Shown in pieces: positions 62,701-64,000 of a DNA stretch of 64,000 nucleotides; position 1 is the stretch's first letter, and each line of letters starts with the position of its first letter. Below the pieces are notes generated by a model. The model saw only the letters and a list, made by a program, of their open reading frames with translations, did not search any database and was not told where the DNA came from. The stretch is taken from assembly GCA_947501445.1 (NCBI GenBank), contig CANMVS010000001.1, forward strand, positions 434,001-498,000. The letters run 5' to 3'. The DNA comes from an uncultured Rhizobiaceae group bacterium. GTDB taxonomy: Bacteria; Pseudomonadota; Alphaproteobacteria; Rhizobiales; Rhizobiaceae. Position numbers and translations under genes: made by a program.

Positions 62701-63666
62701 CTACCATTCAACAATCTGCGCAAGTCCACGTTCAGCAGCACTCTTGGCAACTGCGCTTGCAACGGCCAAATCCTGCAGGCCAACGCCTGTGCCATCAAAC
62801 AGAGTGATTTGATCCGGTGAGACCCGTCCCGCAGAAGACCCGTTGATGACATCGCCGATCGGTGTAATCGATGCCGCATCCACCAATCCGTCGGCAATGG
62901 CATGTTGTGCTTCACCAATGGTCACGGATTGGGCGACTTCGTCTGTAAACAGGCTTGCTGTAGCAACAAGATGCCGGTCGACTTCCATTTTACCCTTGGT
63001 GTCTGTTCCCATACACGCAATGTGCGTGCCAGGACGTATCCATTCCTTCATCAGTAATGGTTCATGACAGGACGTTATTGTAATGATGACATCAGCGCGG
63101 GCAGCCAGTTCTTCGCGTTCGACCCTTTCGAATGCAAGCCCCAGATCAACAACCGTCTTTTCCAGTCCATCCAGCATTTCAGGATGCAGGTTCCAGGCCA
63201 CCACCTTTTCAAACGCGCGTTGCGCAACAGCAGCTTTGATTTGAAAATGGGATTGATGGCCTGCACCGACCATGCCCAGCGTTTTTGCATCAGACCGGGC
63301 CAGGTGTTTGATTGACACCGAGCTGGCGGCTGCAGTGCGTATCGCTGTCAGATAATTTCCGCCAACCAGCGCCGCAAGCTGACCCGTATCGGGATCAAAA
63401 AGAAAGACCGTCGACTGATGATTGGTCAGGCCTTTTTTATCATTTCCGGGCCAGTACCCACCGGACTTAAGCCCCAGGGACAGGCCGGCCCGATCAAAGC
63501 CGGATTTGAAGCCGTAGAGTGCATCCTGATAACCGATTGCCTCGCGAATGACCGGAAAATTATAGGCATCACCGCGTGCCATGGCAGCAAAAACAGCTTC
63601 GACTGCGTTAAATCCGTCATCCTCGGATAAAACCGCGCGGACACATTCTTCAGAAACGACGATCAT
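62701..63666 (-). CDS. bhcD: Iminosuccinate reductase, BhcD-like (ornithine cyclodeaminase family)
   Basis: 321 residues from ATG 63666, preceded by AAAGGATAA. Ornithine cyclodeaminase/mu-crystallin fold with the NAD-binding loop GMVGAGHQSHFQIKA. The stretches GYQDALYGFKSGFD, LKSGGYWPGN, HQSTVFLFDPDTGQLAA, ACMGTDTKGKMEVD, SIGE-like TIGEAQHAIADGL and FDGTGVGLQDLAVA recall BhcD, which reduces iminosuccinate to aspartate in the beta-hydroxyaspartate cycle. The next gene upstream on the strand looks like the aldolase BhcC, in the known order bhcC-bhcD. It could also be another imino acid reductase. Confidence 0.82.
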   Translation of the reverse strand: MIVVSEECVRAVLSEDDGFNAVEAVFAAMARGDAYNFPVIREAIGYQDALYGFKSGFDRAGLSLGLKSGGYWPGNDKKGLTNHQSTVFLFDPDTGQLAALVGGNYLTAIRTAAASSVSIKHLARSDAKTLGMVGAGHQSHFQIKAAVAQRAFEKVVAWNLHPEMLDGLEKTVVDLGLAFERVEREELAARADVIITITSCHEPLLMKEWIRPGTHIACMGTDTKGKMEVDRHLVATASLFTDEVAQSVTIGEAQHAIADGLVDAASITPIGDVINGSSAGRVSPDQITLFDGTGVGLQDLAVASAVAKSAAERGLAQIVEW

Positions 63667-63738
63667 TCGGTTATCCTTTGGGGCACAAATATTTGAGATG
63701 GGCGACGGCACGCGCCGCCCGTTGATATTCAGCGCAAG

Positions 63739-64000
63739 TCAGAGACACATGCCACGCGCTGTGACCGGCCAAAGGGTTTCAACCTTGCCATCGCGCACAC
63801 CCACATACCAATCATAGACATTGCAGGTTGGGTCACAGTGTCCCGGAACCAGTTTCAGCTTGTCGTTCAGCTTGAGAACATTGTCGGGGTCAGCGATAAC
63901 GCCGTGCTCATCTGAACATTTGATATATTCGACATCATCACGTCCGAAAATGACCGGAAGTCCGCTGTCGACGCTTTGGGCTTTGAGACCGGCATCACAA
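63739..64000 (-). CDS. bhcC: Beta-hydroxyaspartate/D-threonine aldolase-like PLP enzyme, C-terminal part (BhcC-like)
   Basis: The last 87 codons are in the window; the start lies beyond 64000. The stop is TGA at 63741-63739. The visible end contains LKLVPGHCDPTCNVYDWYVG and ETLWPVTARGMCL. HxDPT is the metal-binding motif of D-threonine aldolase-type enzymes, where His and Asp hold a divalent cation; the related D-serine dehydratases carry Cys at the Asp position. This supports an aldolase. In the cycle it joins glycine and glyoxylate to give beta-hydroxyaspartate. The stop is 72 bases before the bhcD start, consistent with an operon. Confidence 0.8.
   Translation of the reverse strand, partial: CDAGLKAQSVDSGLPVIFGRDDVEYIKCSDEHGVIADPDNVLKLNDKLKLVPGHCDPTCNVYDWYVGVRDGKVETLWPVTARGMCL

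Noticed and set aside
1-64000. Search for tRNA, rRNA, CRISPR arrays, prophage and known defence systems
   Set aside because: No cloverleaf, rRNA block, regularly spaced repeat array, phage structural gene or defence-gene signature was recognised by eye.

Overview
The window reads as chromosome of an alphaproteobacterium of the order Hyphomicrobiales (Rhizobiales). The evidence is a frcRBCAK-type fructose operon, a second lumazine synthase (RibH2 type) under an FMN riboswitch, a coxMNOP-type alternative terminal oxidase, several rhizobium-style sugar and acid uptake operons, and the last two genes of a beta-hydroxyaspartate (glyoxylate assimilation) cluster. The mix of TRAP and ABC uptake systems would suit a marine or host-associated copiotroph. 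That lifestyle, and any assignment below order, is inference. No rRNA, tRNA or CRISPR array was seen.

Layout. 1-5.2 kb: TRAP transporter (dctP partial, dctM, dctQ) with an enolase-superfamily enzyme and a divergent RpiR regulator. 5.2-15.0 kb: two divergent operons for one carbohydrate. Leftward are an RbsABC-like transporter and an SDR; rightward are a two-subunit transketolase, an FGGY kinase, a SorC-type regulator and a second SDR. Twin 14-bp operator-like sites lie between them. 15.1-22.1 kb: FMN riboswitch and ribH, a VOC/NmrA pair with LysR, a PLP dehydratase, MFS transporter, Lrp regulator and ferredoxin-NADP reductase. 22.1-31.4 kb: a sparse surface-polysaccharide island, AT-rich in its middle, with six glycosyltransferase-like genes (two of them fucosyltransferase families), a methyltransferase-like gene and two dead transposase fragments. 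31.4-35.0 kb: a two-component system divergent from a secreted EF-hand protein. 35.0-40.3 kb: frcR and frcBCAK. 40.5-47.9 kb: a second sugar ABC operon with a Gfo/Idh/MocA dehydrogenase and two TIM-barrel isomerase-like enzymes. 48.3-52.9 kb: aa3-type oxidase operon ending in a terminator. 53-60 kb: DUF2189 membrane protein, chemoreceptor, GGDEF-EAL protein and M20 amidohydrolase. 60.3-64 kb: Tag-like glycosylase, DUF427, a VOC/HxlR-like pair, and bhcD-bhcC.

Beyond the genes, three kinds of structure stand out. A roughly 100-bp repeat with two inverted repeats occurs four times, always in the same orientation, and twice it includes the stop codon of the gene before it. Both plus-strand ABC operons carry a 12-bp stem-loop between the binding-protein and permease genes. 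Several divergent intergenic regions carry palindromic sites that fit the adjacent regulator.
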